From Xanthobacteraceae bacterium (lineage in GTDB: Bacteria; Pseudomonadota; Alphaproteobacteria; Rhizobiales; Xanthobacteraceae): 64,000 bases of DNA. The translations under genes and the position numbers were made by a program. The stretch lies in assembly GCA_019745775.1 (NCBI GenBank), contig JAIESR010000013.1, forward strand, positions 62,001-126,000. Direction: 5' to 3'. Below are positions 29,297 through 39,052 of the stretch, piece after piece. The notes beneath the pieces are model-generated. The model did no database searches. It saw nothing but the letters and a program-made list of their open reading frames with translations, and was not told the origin of the DNA. The stretch's first letter is position 1. Every line of letters begins with the position of its first letter.

Positions 29297-30106
29297 TCAA
29301 AGCGGTGCGCCGGATGATTCCGGCTTGGCGCCCGATAGTTTCGTCAGCAGCGATGCCGCGACGATGCCGAGAGCGACCACGGCGACGATGATCGTGCATA
29401 TCGCGTTGATCTCCGGCTTCACGCCGAGACGCACTTCCGAATAGATATGGATCGGCAAGGTCCGCGCGCCCGGGCCCGTGGTGAAATTCGCGATCACGAA
29501 GTCGTCGAGCGACAGCATGAACGCGAGCACCCAGCCGGCGGCGATCGCGGGCGCGATCAGCGGCAGCGTCACGGTCATGAAGGTGCGCAGCGGCGGCGCG
29601 CCGAGGTCCATCGCCGCTTCCTCGAGGCTGCGATCGAAGCCGAGCAACCGCGCCTGCACGATCACGGTGACGAAGCCCATGGTCAGCGTGGTGTGCGCGA
29701 TCGTCACGGTCCAGAACCCGCGCTCGATGTCGACCGCGACGAAGAGCAGCAGCAGCGCAAGCCCGGTGATGACTTCCGGCATCACCAGCGGCGCGTAGAC
29801 GAGCCCGCTGAACAGCAAGCGCCCGCGGAAACGGCCGGCGCGCACCAGCGCGAGCGCGGCGAGCGTGCCCAGCACGGTCGCCACACAGGCGGCGAGAAAG
29901 GCGATCCGCAGCGAAATCCAGGCGGCGTCAAGGATCGCCTGGTTGCCGAGCAGCGAGACGTACCAGCGCGTCGACCAGCCGCCCCAAATCGTGACGAGTC
30001 TTGACGCGTTAAAGGAGTAGATCACCAGGATCAGGATCGGCAGATAGAGGAACGCGAGGCCGAGCGCGAGCGCGGTGACGTTGACGAACGAGAGGCCGCG
30101 CCGCAT
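29297..30106 (-). CDS. potI: Polyamine-type ABC transporter permease (PotI/PotC family)
   Basis: A 269-residue inner-membrane permease with six hydrophobic segments and the coupling loop EEAAMDLGAPPLRTFMTVTLP. The opening LALGLAFLYLPILILVIYSFNAS is typical of PotC/PotI. Later blocks (LSLDDFVIANFTTGPGARTL, IYSEVRLGVKPEINA) also fit. It is the last gene of potG-potH-potI, beginning 1 nt past the potH stop. Whether the ligand is putrescine, spermidine or another polyamine or amino-acid derivative cannot be told without the binding protein. Confidence 0.92.
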   Translation of the reverse strand: MRRGLSFVNVTALALGLAFLYLPILILVIYSFNASRLVTIWGGWSTRWYVSLLGNQAILDAAWISLRIAFLAACVATVLGTLAALALVRAGRFRGRLLFSGLVYAPLVMPEVITGLALLLLFVAVDIERGFWTVTIAHTTLTMGFVTVIVQARLLGFDRSLEEAAMDLGAPPLRTFMTVTLPLIAPAIAAGWVLAFMLSLDDFVIANFTTGPGARTLPIHIYSEVRLGVKPEINAICTIIVAVVALGIVAASLLTKLSGAKPESSGAPL

Positions 30107-30107
30107 C

Positions 30108-31028
30108 TCAGCCTCCCTGTTCCAGCCGCCGCGCCTGCACGTGCTGGAAAAGGATCAGCGGCACGATCAAGAGCGCGAGCAACACGACCGCGACTGCGGA
30201 TGCAGCCGGCCAGTCACGGTTGTTGAAGAATTCCAGCCACAGCGTCTGCCCGATCATCATCGTGCCGGAGCCGCCGAGCAGGTCCGGGATCACGAACTCG
30301 CCGACGATCGGGATGAAGCAGAGGATCGAGCCGGCGATAGCGCCGGGCAGCGCCAGCGGCACGGTGACCAGCCAGAACGCCTTCCAGCGCGGACAGCCGA
30401 GATCGGCTGCGGCTTCGAGCAGCGTCTCGTCCATGCGCTCGAGCGTGGCGTAGATCGGCAGCACCATGAACGGCAGGTAGGTGTAGACGATGCCGATGAA
30501 GATCGCGGCATCGGTCGAGATCCAGACCGGCGGCGCATCGACGATGCCGATCGCGAGCAGCGCCTGATTGAGCAGCCCGTCGCGCTGGAGGATGGTCATC
30601 CAGGCATAGACGCGGATCAGGAACGAGGTCCAGAACGGCAGCACGATCAACAGGAACAGCACGCCCTGCCAGCGGCGCGGCGCGCGCGCCATGGCGTAGG
30701 CGATCGGCAAGCCCAGCGCCAACAGCATCGCGGTCGAGACGAATGCGATCGCGAGGCTGCGGCCATAGGACGAGAGATAGAGCCAGTCGCTCACCAGCCG
30801 CGCGTAGTTCGCGGACGAAAGCTCGCTGAAGAATTCCTTCAACCCCGCCAAGCCTTCGTCGAGGTCGAACTGCGGCAGGTAAGGCGGCTGCGCGGTTGCG
30901 AATTGCGACAGGCTGATTTTGAACACGATCAGGAACGGCACAAGGAAGAAGGCGGCGAGCCACAGATAGGGAATCAGGATGACCAGCCGCTGGCCCCAGG
31001 AGCGTTTTGAGTGCGAGCGCGCGCTCAT
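30108..31028 (-). CDS. potH: Polyamine-type ABC transporter permease (PotH/PotB family)
   Basis: A 306-residue permease with six membrane segments. PotH-like stretches include IPYLWLAAFFLVPFLIVFKIS at the start, LLIVLPFWTSFLIRVYAWM, and the coupling loop LEAAADLGCPRWKAFWLVTVP. The ATG at 31028 overlaps the TGA of the ATPase gene (ATGA), which signals translational coupling; the 11-codon longer frame is rejected. It pairs with the following permease as a heterodimer. Confidence 0.93.
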   Translation of the reverse strand: MSARSHSKRSWGQRLVILIPYLWLAAFFLVPFLIVFKISLSQFATAQPPYLPQFDLDEGLAGLKEFFSELSSANYARLVSDWLYLSSYGRSLAIAFVSTAMLLALGLPIAYAMARAPRRWQGVLFLLIVLPFWTSFLIRVYAWMTILQRDGLLNQALLAIGIVDAPPVWISTDAAIFIGIVYTYLPFMVLPIYATLERMDETLLEAAADLGCPRWKAFWLVTVPLALPGAIAGSILCFIPIVGEFVIPDLLGGSGTMMIGQTLWLEFFNNRDWPAASAVAVVLLALLIVPLILFQHVQARRLEQGG

Positions 31029-32164
31029 TGCGTCAGCACCACGCCTGCGTCGGTTGCCCACGACAGCCAGACCCGATCGCCGATCGATACCGGCCGCTCG
31101 ATCACGCGCGCCACGTTGGCTGCGGCGGCTTCCATCACGAAACCGTCCGCGAGCCTGACCTTGTAGATCGAGAAATCGCCGAGGTAGCCAATGGCGGCGA
31201 CCTCGCCTTCGACGGCGTTCAGGCTGGCCGGCGGCACCTCGCGTCCGATCCTGATCTTTTCCGGGCGCAATGCGACCGCGACACTGTCGCCCGGCTTCGC
31301 ATCCGACGCCGCAGCGCGGATCGTGCCGGCTGGCGTGGTCGCGACGGTGGTCACAACCGTTGTCTTCTCAGCCACGCGCCCGTCGATCAGGTTCACGTCG
31401 CCGATGAAATCGGCGACCCAGCGTGAATTCGGCTGCTCGTAGATTTCGGACGGAGTCGCGACCTGGACCAGGCGCCCGTGGTTCATGACGCCGATGCGGC
31501 TGGCGACCGTCATCGCCTCCTCCTGATCGTGCGTTACGATCACGAAGGTCAGCCCGAGCCGCTCCTTGAGGCGCATCAGCTCGAACTGGGTTTCACCGCG
31601 CAGCTTCTTGTCGAGCGCCGCCAGCGGCTCATCGAGCAGCAGCACGCGCGGATGCTTCACCAGGGCGCGCGCGAGCGCGACGCGCTGGCGCTGGCCGCCG
31701 GAGAGCTGATGCGGCTTGCGCGCCTCGAGCCCTTCAAGCCGCAACAGCGCGAGCATCTCGGCGATGCGGGCAGCGATCTCTTCCTGCGGCAGGCCATCCT
31801 GCTTGAGGCCGAAGGCGACATTGCCGGCGACCGTGAGATGCGGAAACAGCGCGTAGCTCTGGAACATCATATTGACGGGACGGCGATGCGGCGGCACGCG
31901 GGTCAGGTCCTCGCCGTTGAGCAGGACACGGCCGGAATCCGGGGTCTCAAAGCCGGCGAGCGTGCGCAACAGCGTGGTCTTGCCGCAGCCCGACGGACCG
32001 AGCAGCGCGAAGAACTCGCCCGGATAGATGTCGAGCGACACGCCGTCGACTGCGGTCACGCCGGCGAAGCGCTTGCTAACGGCGTCGAAACGCACCAGCG
32101 GGCTGGCGGCAGGATCGCCCGAGCGCGTCGTCACCGGATTGTCAGATTGATGCTGCCCGTTCAT
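31025..32164 (-). CDS. potG: Polyamine-type ABC transporter ATP-binding protein (PotG/PotA family)
   Basis: A 379-residue ATPase that powers uptake. Walker A GPSGCGKT (56-63), Q-loop FQSYALFPH, signature [15 protein letters not shown], Walker B VLLLDEP and the switch histidine in VTHDQEEA are intact. A C-terminal TOBE-2 regulatory domain follows (VAVALRPEKIRIG). It is the first gene of the operon, overlapping potH. No periplasmic binding protein (potF/potD) lies in the operon or adjacent; the upstream neighbour is a response regulator. The binding protein must be encoded elsewhere. Confidence 0.94.
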   Translation of the reverse strand: MNGQHQSDNPVTTRSGDPAASPLVRFDAVSKRFAGVTAVDGVSLDIYPGEFFALLGPSGCGKTTLLRTLAGFETPDSGRVLLNGEDLTRVPPHRRPVNMMFQSYALFPHLTVAGNVAFGLKQDGLPQEEIAARIAEMLALLRLEGLEARKPHQLSGGQRQRVALARALVKHPRVLLLDEPLAALDKKLRGETQFELMRLKERLGLTFVIVTHDQEEAMTVASRIGVMNHGRLVQVATPSEIYEQPNSRWVADFIGDVNLIDGRVAEKTTVVTTVATTPAGTIRAAASDAKPGDSVAVALRPEKIRIGREVPPASLNAVEGEVAAIGYLGDFSIYKVRLADGFVMEAAAANVARVIERPVSIGDRVWLSWATDAGVVLTQ

Positions 32165-32208
32165 CCGAAAGTCCCCGTGGGACTTTATCGGATGAATTCG
32201 CCGCTAGA

Positions 32209-32742
32209 TCAATTCAGCGCCGTGCCGTCGGGCGCGAGCGCGACCGAAGGTTCCGTGACCGGATCGCCGGCCAGCTTGCGCGGCTCGGGGCCATAATAGT
32301 CGCCGAGCTGCACCACCGGGCGCGGCTTGGCGACAATAGCCGTCAGCCGATCAAGCAGCGCCTGCGCGGAGACCGGCTTGCGCAGGTACTCGTTGACCCC
32401 GATGCGCACCGCCTCGACCACGCGCCAGCGCTCGCCATGCGACGAGAGCATGATGATCGGGATATCCGAAAACGGGAACACGCCGGGCGAACGCACGATC
32501 CGCACGAACTCGGCGCCGTTGAGTAGCGGCAATTCCCAGTCGATAATCACGACGTCCGGGGTGACGATGCGGATCGCATCGAGCCCGGCGATGCCGTCAC
32601 TCGCCTCGTAGACCCTGCGCACGCCGATATTGATGAGAAGGCTGCGCACGATCTTGCGCATATACTGGTTGTCGTCGACGAGCAGGATGCTGAGATCCTG
32701 GATCATCCCCTCAAGCTCGCTCTTCGACAACGAGATCGGCAT
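32209..32742 (-). CDS. Single-domain response regulator with conserved YYGPEPRKL tail (paralogue 1)
   Basis: A 177-residue CheY-like protein. LLVDDNQ provides the acidic pair (23-24), Asp68 in VVIIDWELP is the phospho-acceptor, and the lysine in YLRKPVSA is conserved. After the receiver, an unstructured ~45-residue tail contains YYGPEPRKL, shared with the paralogue at 34447. There is no output domain, so it probably acts through protein contact. The start was taken at ATG 32742; an ATG at 32706 next to GAGGGG is an alternative, and the frame also extends to 32802. Its partner kinase is unknown. Confidence 0.88.
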   Translation of the reverse strand: MPISLSKSELEGMIQDLSILLVDDNQYMRKIVRSLLINIGVRRVYEASDGIAGLDAIRIVTPDVVIIDWELPLLNGAEFVRIVRSPGVFPFSDIPIIMLSSHGERWRVVEAVRIGVNEYLRKPVSAQALLDRLTAIVAKPRPVVQLGDYYGPEPRKLAGDPVTEPSVALAPDGTALN

Positions 32743-32898
32743 CCAATCGGCCCAAAAAAACGCCGGCTCACGAGATTGGCCGACGATCTCATTCAAACAC
32801 ACTCGGATTGCACCGAGGTAAAATGAGATCGTTGCATTTGCTCCATCCGCGGCAAGGATTTCGCAGGAATTCGCTAGCCTGGAGGCAAAGCGTTAACG

Positions 32899-34389
32899 TC
32901 AACGGCCGCTTAAGGTCCGCGCTACGGCGTCGCGCCAGCCCGCGAATTTCCGCTCGCGCGTCGCCGCGTCCATCTGCGGCATGAATCGTCGCTCGTTTCT
33001 CCAGCGCGCAGCGAAGTCGGCGAGACCGGGACAGACGCCGGCGGCCAGCCCAGCGAGATAGGCAGCGCCGACCGCGGTTGTCTCCATCACCGCCGGACGA
33101 TCGACCGGTGCGGCAAGGATATCGGCAAGGAACTGCATGGTGAAATCGCTCGCCGCCATGCCGCCATCGACCCGCAGCACGGTGTCGCCGGCAGCCGGCC
33201 AGTCGGCGCGCATGGCGTCGAGCAGATCGCGGGTCTGATAGCCGACCGCTTCGAGCGCGGCGCGCGCGAGCTCCGCAACGCCGGCATTGCGCGTGAGGCC
33301 ATAGACGGCGCCGCGCGCATTCGCGTCCCACCACGGCGCGCCGAGCCCGACAAACGCCGGCACCAGATAGACCTGCTCGGCGGGATCAGCCGCAGCCGCA
33401 AGCGCGTTCACATCCGGTGCGGCGGTGATCATCTTCAGCGCATCCCGCAACCATTGCACGGCCGCGCCGGCGATGAATATCGCGCCTTCGAGCGCATAGG
33501 TGCGCTTGCCATTGAGCTGGTAGGCGATCGTCGTCAGCAGCCGGTTCTTTGACGCGACCGGCGTCTCGCCGGTGTTCAGCAGCGCAAAGCAGCCGGTGCC
33601 GTAAGTCGATTTCATCATGCCCGGCTTGAAGCAGCCCTGCCCGACCGTAGCGGCCTGCTGATCACCGGCGACGCCGAGAATCCGAATCGGACCGCCGAAC
33701 AGCTCGGGCGCCGTGGTGCCGAAGTCGCCGGCACAATCGCGCACCTCAGGCAGCAGCGACGGCGGCACGCCGAACAGCCGGCACAGCTCGTCAGCCCAGC
33801 GTCCGATACCGATATCGAGCAGCAGCGTGCGCGCCGCGTTGGTCGCGTCGGTGGCGTGCAGCTTGCCGCCGGTCAGGCGCCACAGCAGGAAGCTGTCGAT
33901 GGTGCCAAACGCCAGCCTGCCCTGCTCCGCCGCGGCGCGCGCGCCATCGACGTGGTCGAGCAACCACGCGATCTTGGTCGCGGAGAAATAGGGATCGAGC
34001 AGCAGGCCGGTGCGGGCGGAAATCAGGGGCTCGTGGCCTTGCCGGTGCAACGCCGCGCAGGCATCGGCGGTGCGGCGGTCCTGCCAAACAATGGCATTGT
34101 GGATCGGTCGCCCGGTGGCGCGATCCCAGATGACGGTGGTCTCGCGCTGGTTGGTGATGCCGATCGCGGCGATCGCACGCGCGTCCACATTGGCCTTGGC
34201 CATGGCGCCGCGCACGGTCGCCACGGTCGCCGCCCAGATTTCCTCCGGGTCGTGCTCGACTTCGCCTGGCCCAGGATAGATCTGCCTGAACTCCCGCTGC
34301 GCGGACGCGACCGGCTTGAGCGCGGCATCGAACACGATTGCGCGCGTCGACGTGGTGCCCTGATCGATTGCGAGGAGATAATTCGCCAA
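32899..34389 (-). CDS. glpK: Glycerol kinase
   Basis: A 496-residue FGGY-family kinase that makes glycerol-3-phosphate from glycerol and ATP in the cytosol. The N-terminal [15 protein letters not shown], the [22 protein letters not shown] block, INQRETT (as [11 protein letters not shown]) and the FGGY signatures ([38 protein letters not shown]) are diagnostic. The start is TTG at 34389; no in-frame ATG or GTG exists before the phosphate-binding loop. It sits between two paralogous response regulators and upstream of nothing else glycerol-related; glpD lies 0.76 kb away on the same strand. No glpF facilitator was found. Confidence 0.96.
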   Translation of the reverse strand: MANYLLAIDQGTTSTRAIVFDAALKPVASAQREFRQIYPGPGEVEHDPEEIWAATVATVRGAMAKANVDARAIAAIGITNQRETTVIWDRATGRPIHNAIVWQDRRTADACAALHRQGHEPLISARTGLLLDPYFSATKIAWLLDHVDGARAAAEQGRLAFGTIDSFLLWRLTGGKLHATDATNAARTLLLDIGIGRWADELCRLFGVPPSLLPEVRDCAGDFGTTAPELFGGPIRILGVAGDQQAATVGQGCFKPGMMKSTYGTGCFALLNTGETPVASKNRLLTTIAYQLNGKRTYALEGAIFIAGAAVQWLRDALKMITAAPDVNALAAAADPAEQVYLVPAFVGLGAPWWDANARGAVYGLTRNAGVAELARAALEAVGYQTRDLLDAMRADWPAAGDTVLRVDGGMAASDFTMQFLADILAAPVDRPAVMETTAVGAAYLAGLAAGVCPGLADFAARWRNERRFMPQMDAATRERKFAGWRDAVARTLSGR

Positions 34390-34446
34390 GATGCCCTGGT
34401 CCGCTTCGCCACGTTTCGCGCGGCGCCCAGGCGGGGCGCGCGCTCT

Positions 34447-35022
34447 TCAGTCGACGAATATCATACGGTCCGGCAACTGGCTCGGCGAGCGATCGTTTGC
34501 GGCTCCAACTTCAGGCAGGCTGATCCCCTGGTCGAACTCCGGCTTGTAGGTCGACAGTTTGCGGGGCTCGGGGCCGTAGTAGGCTCCGCGCTGGATCATG
34601 GGCCGCGGCTGGGCCAACACGCCAACGATGCGAGTCAGCAGCGCCGTGCTCGACACCGGCTTCACCAGGAATTCATGGACGCCGAGGTTCACCGCCTCCA
34701 TGACGCGGGACTTCTCGCTGTGGCCGGTGAGCATGATAACCGGCACTGCCGGGTACATGAATGTACTTGGCGAGCGTACGTGGCGCATGAATTCGGCGCC
34801 GTTCATGCCGGGCATTTCCCAGTCGAGCAGGACGACGTCGGGTCTATACGCCCCGATCGCTTGAAGGCCGCTGGCGCCGTCCTTGGCTTCGAAAATCTTG
34901 GTGACGCCGATGGCTTGCAGGAGGGTGCGGACGACCTTGCGGGAATAGGGCTCGTCCTCAACAATGAGGACCTTGAGCATGGCCATCAACGTCTTGATGT
35001 CTTGCGTCTTGCTGGCGCCCAT
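34447..35022 (-). CDS. Single-domain response regulator with conserved YYGPEPRKL tail (paralogue 2)
   Basis: A 191-residue CheY-like protein closely related to the one at 32209. VEDEP holds the acidic pair, Asp67 in VVLLDWEMPG is the phospho-acceptor, and the lysine in FLVKPVSS is conserved. The tail has the same YYGPEPRKL motif after PRPMIQRG, then a poorly conserved end. No output domain. It lies between glpD and glpK on their strand, 57 bp before glpK, so it may be cotranscribed with glpK. The shared tail suggests that both regulators dock to the same target (inference). Confidence 0.88.
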   Translation of the reverse strand: MGASKTQDIKTLMAMLKVLIVEDEPYSRKVVRTLLQAIGVTKIFEAKDGASGLQAIGAYRPDVVLLDWEMPGMNGAEFMRHVRSPSTFMYPAVPVIMLTGHSEKSRVMEAVNLGVHEFLVKPVSSTALLTRIVGVLAQPRPMIQRGAYYGPEPRKLSTYKPEFDQGISLPEVGAANDRSPSQLPDRMIFVD

Positions 35023-35147
35023 CGGGGGGCTCTTACGTTCAGACTTGCGACGAACCTAAATTGCACGAACAAAACCTGCGACAATTATCGAAGCAATTTC
35101 GGATTTCTTCGACGTAAAGGGCAGCGCACAAATACAGCTAAGACATA

Positions 35148-36671
35148 TTAACGATCAGCGCCGCCAGACGCGGTACTGCCCAACACGTTCGTCATGAAGG
35201 ACGACAGCCTCGCCTTCTCGTCGCGAGAGACGCGCAAGCCGAGCTTGCTACGCCGCCACAACACGTCGTCAGGCGTCTGCGCCCATTCATGCGTCATCAG
35301 GTAGCGGACTTCCGCGCCCGTCAGTTCGCTGCCGAAGCCGGGCCCGAGGTCGTTGAAGCTACTTGCCGACCCCAAGATGTGACGGAACCGGGTGCCGTAG
35401 GCGCGGGCCAGCCGTCGCGCGTGGCTTCCGCTCAAGAACGGAAACGAGAGGCCCAACCCCGCGATCAGTTGCTCGATGCCGGCTACATCGAAATCGCCGC
35501 CCGGCAGGCTCGTGCCTTTGGTCCAGTTCGGCCGTGGGCCAAATACCGGCGCGAGCTTTTCGAACGCCTCTTCGGCGAGGCGGCGATAGGTCGTGATCTT
35601 GCCGCCGTAGACCGTGAGCAGCGGCGCCTCACCGGCCACGCGATCGAGCGCCAGGACATAGTCGCGCGGCGTGTCTTGCGCCTTCTCTTGCGGCTTGTTG
35701 GTGGCCTCGTCGTAAAGTGGTCGCACACCGGCGAACGACCAGATCACATCGGCGGGAAATATCGCAGTCCGGAAATGATCGGTCGCGATCTTGCAGAGAT
35801 AGCCGATCTCCTCGGCACTCGCTTCGATCCTGGCCGGGTCGCCGGAAAACTCATGATCGGTCGTCCCGACCATCGTGAAGTCGTCCTCGAACGGGATTGC
35901 AAAGACCACGCGCCCATCCGGCGCCTGGAAGATGTAAGCCCGATCGTGATCGAACAGCCGCGGCACGACGATATGGCTGCCTGCGATCAGACGGACGTTG
36001 CCGGGCGACGGCTTCTGCAACACCGTTTCACTGAAGCTGCCGACCCACGGGCCGGTCGCATTGACCAGCGCGCGAGCCGTCATCACGTCGCGTCGGCCGC
36101 GCACTTCCAGCACGAGTTTCCACTCGGCGCTGCGCTCGACGCGCACGCAGCGGGTGCGGGTGCGGATCACCGCGCCGCGTTCGGCGGCGTCGAGCGCGTT
36201 GAGCACCACCAGCCGGGCATCGTCGACCCAGCAGTCGGAATACTCGAAGCCATGCTCGTACCGACCTTTGAGCGGCGTGCCGAGCGCGTCGCGGGCCAGA
36301 TCGATCGTCCTGGTCGCCGGCAACAGCTTGCGACCGCCGAGATGATCGTAGACGAACAGCCCAAGTCGCAACATCCAGCGCGGGCGCATCCCCGGCTCGA
36401 CCGGCAGCACGAAGCGCATCGGCCGGATCAAATGCGGCGCCATCCGCAGCAGCACCTCACGCTCGATCAAGGCTTCTCGCACGAGGCGCAGCCAGCCGTG
36501 CTCGAGGTAGCGCAGCCCGCCATGAATGAGCTTGGTGGAGGCGGATGAGGTGCCTGATGCGAGGTCGTTCTGCTCGACCAGGAGCACCCGCAAGCCGCGG
36601 CCAGCGGCGTCGCGGGCGATGCCGGCGCCGTTGATGCCGCCGCCGATGACGGCGAGGTCGAAATCGCTCAT
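35148..36671 (-). CDS. glpD: Aerobic glycerol-3-phosphate dehydrogenase
   Basis: A 507-residue FAD-dependent, membrane-associated dehydrogenase oxidising glycerol-3-phosphate to dihydroxyacetone phosphate and passing electrons to quinone. The FAD loop LAVIGGGINGAGIARDAAGRG (residues 7-27) and GlpD blocks ASGTSSASTKLIHGGLRYLE, NATGPWV, VVFAIPFEDDFTMVGTTD, SFAGVRPL and TVYGGKITTYRRLAEEA are present, with the GlpD C-terminal helical domain (EVRYLMTHEWAQTPDDVLWRRSK). ATG 36671 follows CTGGGAGCG; the 63-residue longer frame lacks conservation. With glpK it forms the aerobic glycerol route. Confidence 0.96.
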   Translation of the reverse strand: MSDFDLAVIGGGINGAGIARDAAGRGLRVLLVEQNDLASGTSSASTKLIHGGLRYLEHGWLRLVREALIEREVLLRMAPHLIRPMRFVLPVEPGMRPRWMLRLGLFVYDHLGGRKLLPATRTIDLARDALGTPLKGRYEHGFEYSDCWVDDARLVVLNALDAAERGAVIRTRTRCVRVERSAEWKLVLEVRGRRDVMTARALVNATGPWVGSFSETVLQKPSPGNVRLIAGSHIVVPRLFDHDRAYIFQAPDGRVVFAIPFEDDFTMVGTTDHEFSGDPARIEASAEEIGYLCKIATDHFRTAIFPADVIWSFAGVRPLYDEATNKPQEKAQDTPRDYVLALDRVAGEAPLLTVYGGKITTYRRLAEEAFEKLAPVFGPRPNWTKGTSLPGGDFDVAGIEQLIAGLGLSFPFLSGSHARRLARAYGTRFRHILGSASSFNDLGPGFGSELTGAEVRYLMTHEWAQTPDDVLWRRSKLGLRVSRDEKARLSSFMTNVLGSTASGGADR

Positions 36672-36780
36672 GATTCGCTCCCAGGGCGCAGCATCGCGCA
36701 GCACACCGTGGTGCTCAAGCCGGTGCGTGACCTGCGCGGTTGATGCTAGACTCGACCGGCAGTTAGAGGAGCGCGTATCG

Positions 36781-37482
36781 ATGGATTTCTCTGATCGCCA
36801 TGTGGTGGTGACCGGCGGCACCGGCGCGCTCGGATCGGCGGTGTCCGCTGCGCTGGTCAAGGCCGGCGCCCTCTGTCACGTGCCCTATGTGGAGGCGGCG
36901 GAAGCGGAGCGCTTCACCCTTCGCGGCCATGCGCAGGTCAAGCTGATCCCGGTGTCCGATCTGTCGGACGAAGCGTCGGTCACGCGCCTGTTCAACGACG
37001 TGTCGCCGCTATGGGCCTCGATCCATATTGCCGGCGGCTTCGCCATGAAGCCGTTCGCCGAGACCACGCGCGCCGAGTTGATGCAGCAGGTGGACATGAA
37101 TTTCGTCACGTCATTCCTGTGCTGCCGCGCGGCCGTCAACGCGATGGCGCGGACCGGCGCAGGCGGGCGCATCGTCAATGTGGCTGCACGTCCCGCGCTC
37201 GAATGGCGCACGGGCGCCGGCATGGTAGCCTACGCCGCGAGCAAAGCGGCGGTCGCCGCGCTGACGGCGGCACTGGCGGAGGAAGTCGCGAAATCGGATA
37301 TCCTGGTCAACGCGGTCGCGCCATCCATCATGGACACCGCCGCCAACCGCGAGGCGATGCCGAAAGCGGATCACGCGCTGTGGCCCAAGCTCGACGAGGT
37401 CGCGGCCACAATCCTGTTCCTGGCGTCACCGGACAACAAGGTGACGCGCGGCGCGATCGTGCCGGTGTATGGGAAGTCGTAG
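36781..37482 (+). CDS. Short-chain dehydrogenase/reductase
   Basis: A 233-residue classical SDR. The cofactor loop TGGTGALGSAV (12-22) and the active-site YAASK are visible. The usual NAG segment reads HIAGGFAM and the usual catalytic serine segment reads IVNVAARPAL, so the serine of the Ser-Tyr-Lys triad may be displaced or absent. The substrate is unknown. The ATG at 36781 follows AGAGGAG; a longer frame starts at 36526 inside the divergent glpD. It converges with the malonyl-CoA decarboxylase gene, stops only 3 bp apart. Confidence 0.87.
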   Translation: MDFSDRHVVVTGGTGALGSAVSAALVKAGALCHVPYVEAAEAERFTLRGHAQVKLIPVSDLSDEASVTRLFNDVSPLWASIHIAGGFAMKPFAETTRAELMQQVDMNFVTSFLCCRAAVNAMARTGAGGRIVNVAARPALEWRTGAGMVAYAASKAAVAALTAALAEEVAKSDILVNAVAPSIMDTAANREAMPKADHALWPKLDEVAATILFLASPDNKVTRGAIVPVYGKS

Positions 37483-37485
37483 CCG

Positions 37486-38841
37486 CTACCCCACGAACGA
37501 CGTGAGATCGAACGCGGGCGCCTTCACGAGCCTGGTCACCTGGCTCGATGCCACCACGGTGCGCTGCTGCGCGAAGGCTTCGTGGTTCTTCTCGATGTCG
37601 GCGAGCTCGTAGAGATAGTTCACCATCAGGCCGTGCGATTGGCCGAGCCCGTTCTCGGACATATCGGCGAGCCAGTTGATGCGCTCGAGCCGCGCGCCGT
37701 TGCCGAGATGAAAGCGCGCCACCGGATCGATCGGCGCGCCGTTGCGCGTCTTGGCATAGAGGAAATACCAGGCCGCCGCGCGTAGCACCGGATCCTTGAG
37801 CGACTCGGGATCGCCACGCCACCAGCCGGCGGTTTCGACCTGCGTGAGCGCGTCGCGATCCTCCGGCTTGAATGCCTTCGAATTCTCCGCCGACAGCTCG
37901 CGGCGAAGCCAAGCGGCAAATCCGGGGACGGGCGACAGCGTCACATAGCGCGTGAGCTTTGGGTACTCGCGCGCGATCTCCTCGGCGACCTGCTTGATCA
38001 GGAAGTTGCCGAACGAAACCCCGGCGAGGCCGCGCTGGCAGTTGGAGATCGAATAAAACACCGCCGTCGTGGTCTCACGCGAATCGAGCGGCTGCCCGTT
38101 GAACGTGAGGATCGGATCGATGGCGCCCGGAATCTCGCGCGTAAGCGCCACCTCGACGAAGATCAGCGGATCGTCGACCAGCGCCGGATGGAAGAAGGCG
38201 TAGCAGCGCCGGTCGGGCGGATCGATGCGCCGGCGCAGGTCGTCCCAGCCGTTGATACGGTGCACCGCCTCGTAGCGGATGATCCGCTCGAGGATGCTCG
38301 CGGGCGTCGACCAGTCGATCCGGCGCAGCACCAGGAAGCCGCGGTTGAACCACGACGAAAACAAGGCCACGAAGTCGCGGTCGACGGCGGTGAGATCGTC
38401 ACGGCGGCCGAGCGCGTCCAGAAGATGCTCGCGCATGCGCACCAGCGCCGCAGTGCCGCCGGGCGCGAGGTTGAGCCGGCGCAGCAATTCCTGCCGGCGC
38501 GGTTCGGCGGCCTTGTGCACGCCGGCGGCGGTCACGTCGGTCGGGCCGGCGCGCCAGGTCTCGATCGCAACTTCGAGCCGCTTATGGTCGGGACCGAATT
38601 TCGAGGCCAGGCTCTCGAAAAACGCAATCCGCGAGCCCGAGGTCAACTCGCCGTAGCGGGCCAGGATCTCGCTCGCGAGCGCCACGCCGGACGCCTCGCC
38701 GCGCCCCGACAGCAGCTGCTCGCAGAGGTCGATCAGATTGGCCGAAAGCTGCTCGGACGGCGGCCGGCGATCGCGGGCCATCAGCGCGCGACCGCGATCT
38801 GCGATTGTCTGCAGCATATCGCCGAAAAAAGAGTTGTTCAC
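37486..38841 (-). CDS. Malonyl-CoA decarboxylase
   Basis: Cytosolic enzyme of about 451 residues converting malonyl-CoA to acetyl-CoA and CO2. The all-helical N-terminal region is followed by the GNAT-like catalytic domain with family blocks CYAFFHPALVDDPLIFVEVAL, SISNCQRGLAGVSFGNFLIK and LSPVPGFAAWL, then NWLADMSENGLGQSHGLMVNY. The frame runs to a GTG at 38898, but similar proteins begin near (V/M)NNSFFGDMLQTI, so I place the start at GTG 38841 with moderate certainty. Its partner may be the divergent CoA-transferase, which could supply malonyl-CoA (inference); no malonyl-CoA synthetase (matB) is present. Confidence 0.92.
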   Translation of the reverse strand: MNNSFFGDMLQTIADRGRALMARDRRPPSEQLSANLIDLCEQLLSGRGEASGVALASEILARYGELTSGSRIAFFESLASKFGPDHKRLEVAIETWRAGPTDVTAAGVHKAAEPRRQELLRRLNLAPGGTAALVRMREHLLDALGRRDDLTAVDRDFVALFSSWFNRGFLVLRRIDWSTPASILERIIRYEAVHRINGWDDLRRRIDPPDRRCYAFFHPALVDDPLIFVEVALTREIPGAIDPILTFNGQPLDSRETTTAVFYSISNCQRGLAGVSFGNFLIKQVAEEIAREYPKLTRYVTLSPVPGFAAWLRRELSAENSKAFKPEDRDALTQVETAGWWRGDPESLKDPVLRAAAWYFLYAKTRNGAPIDPVARFHLGNGARLERINWLADMSENGLGQSHGLMVNYLYELADIEKNHEAFAQQRTVVASSQVTRLVKAPAFDLTSFVG

Positions 38842-39052
38842 GGGCACAAATTCCGTCGCTGGACCGGCCAATAAAGATAGGTACGTCCTGACAGGCACGC
38901 AAATTCACCGCTGGCGGGGCTTGGACGCGCGGGACTTGGGCTCGCGCACGACAACGCCCAAGCCCTGGACAAGTTCACGCCAGCACGCCAGAGAACACCG
39001 ATTCGGCGGCCGGATCGAGTCAGGGCCGCATTAGCGTTAAGGAGAATAGTCC

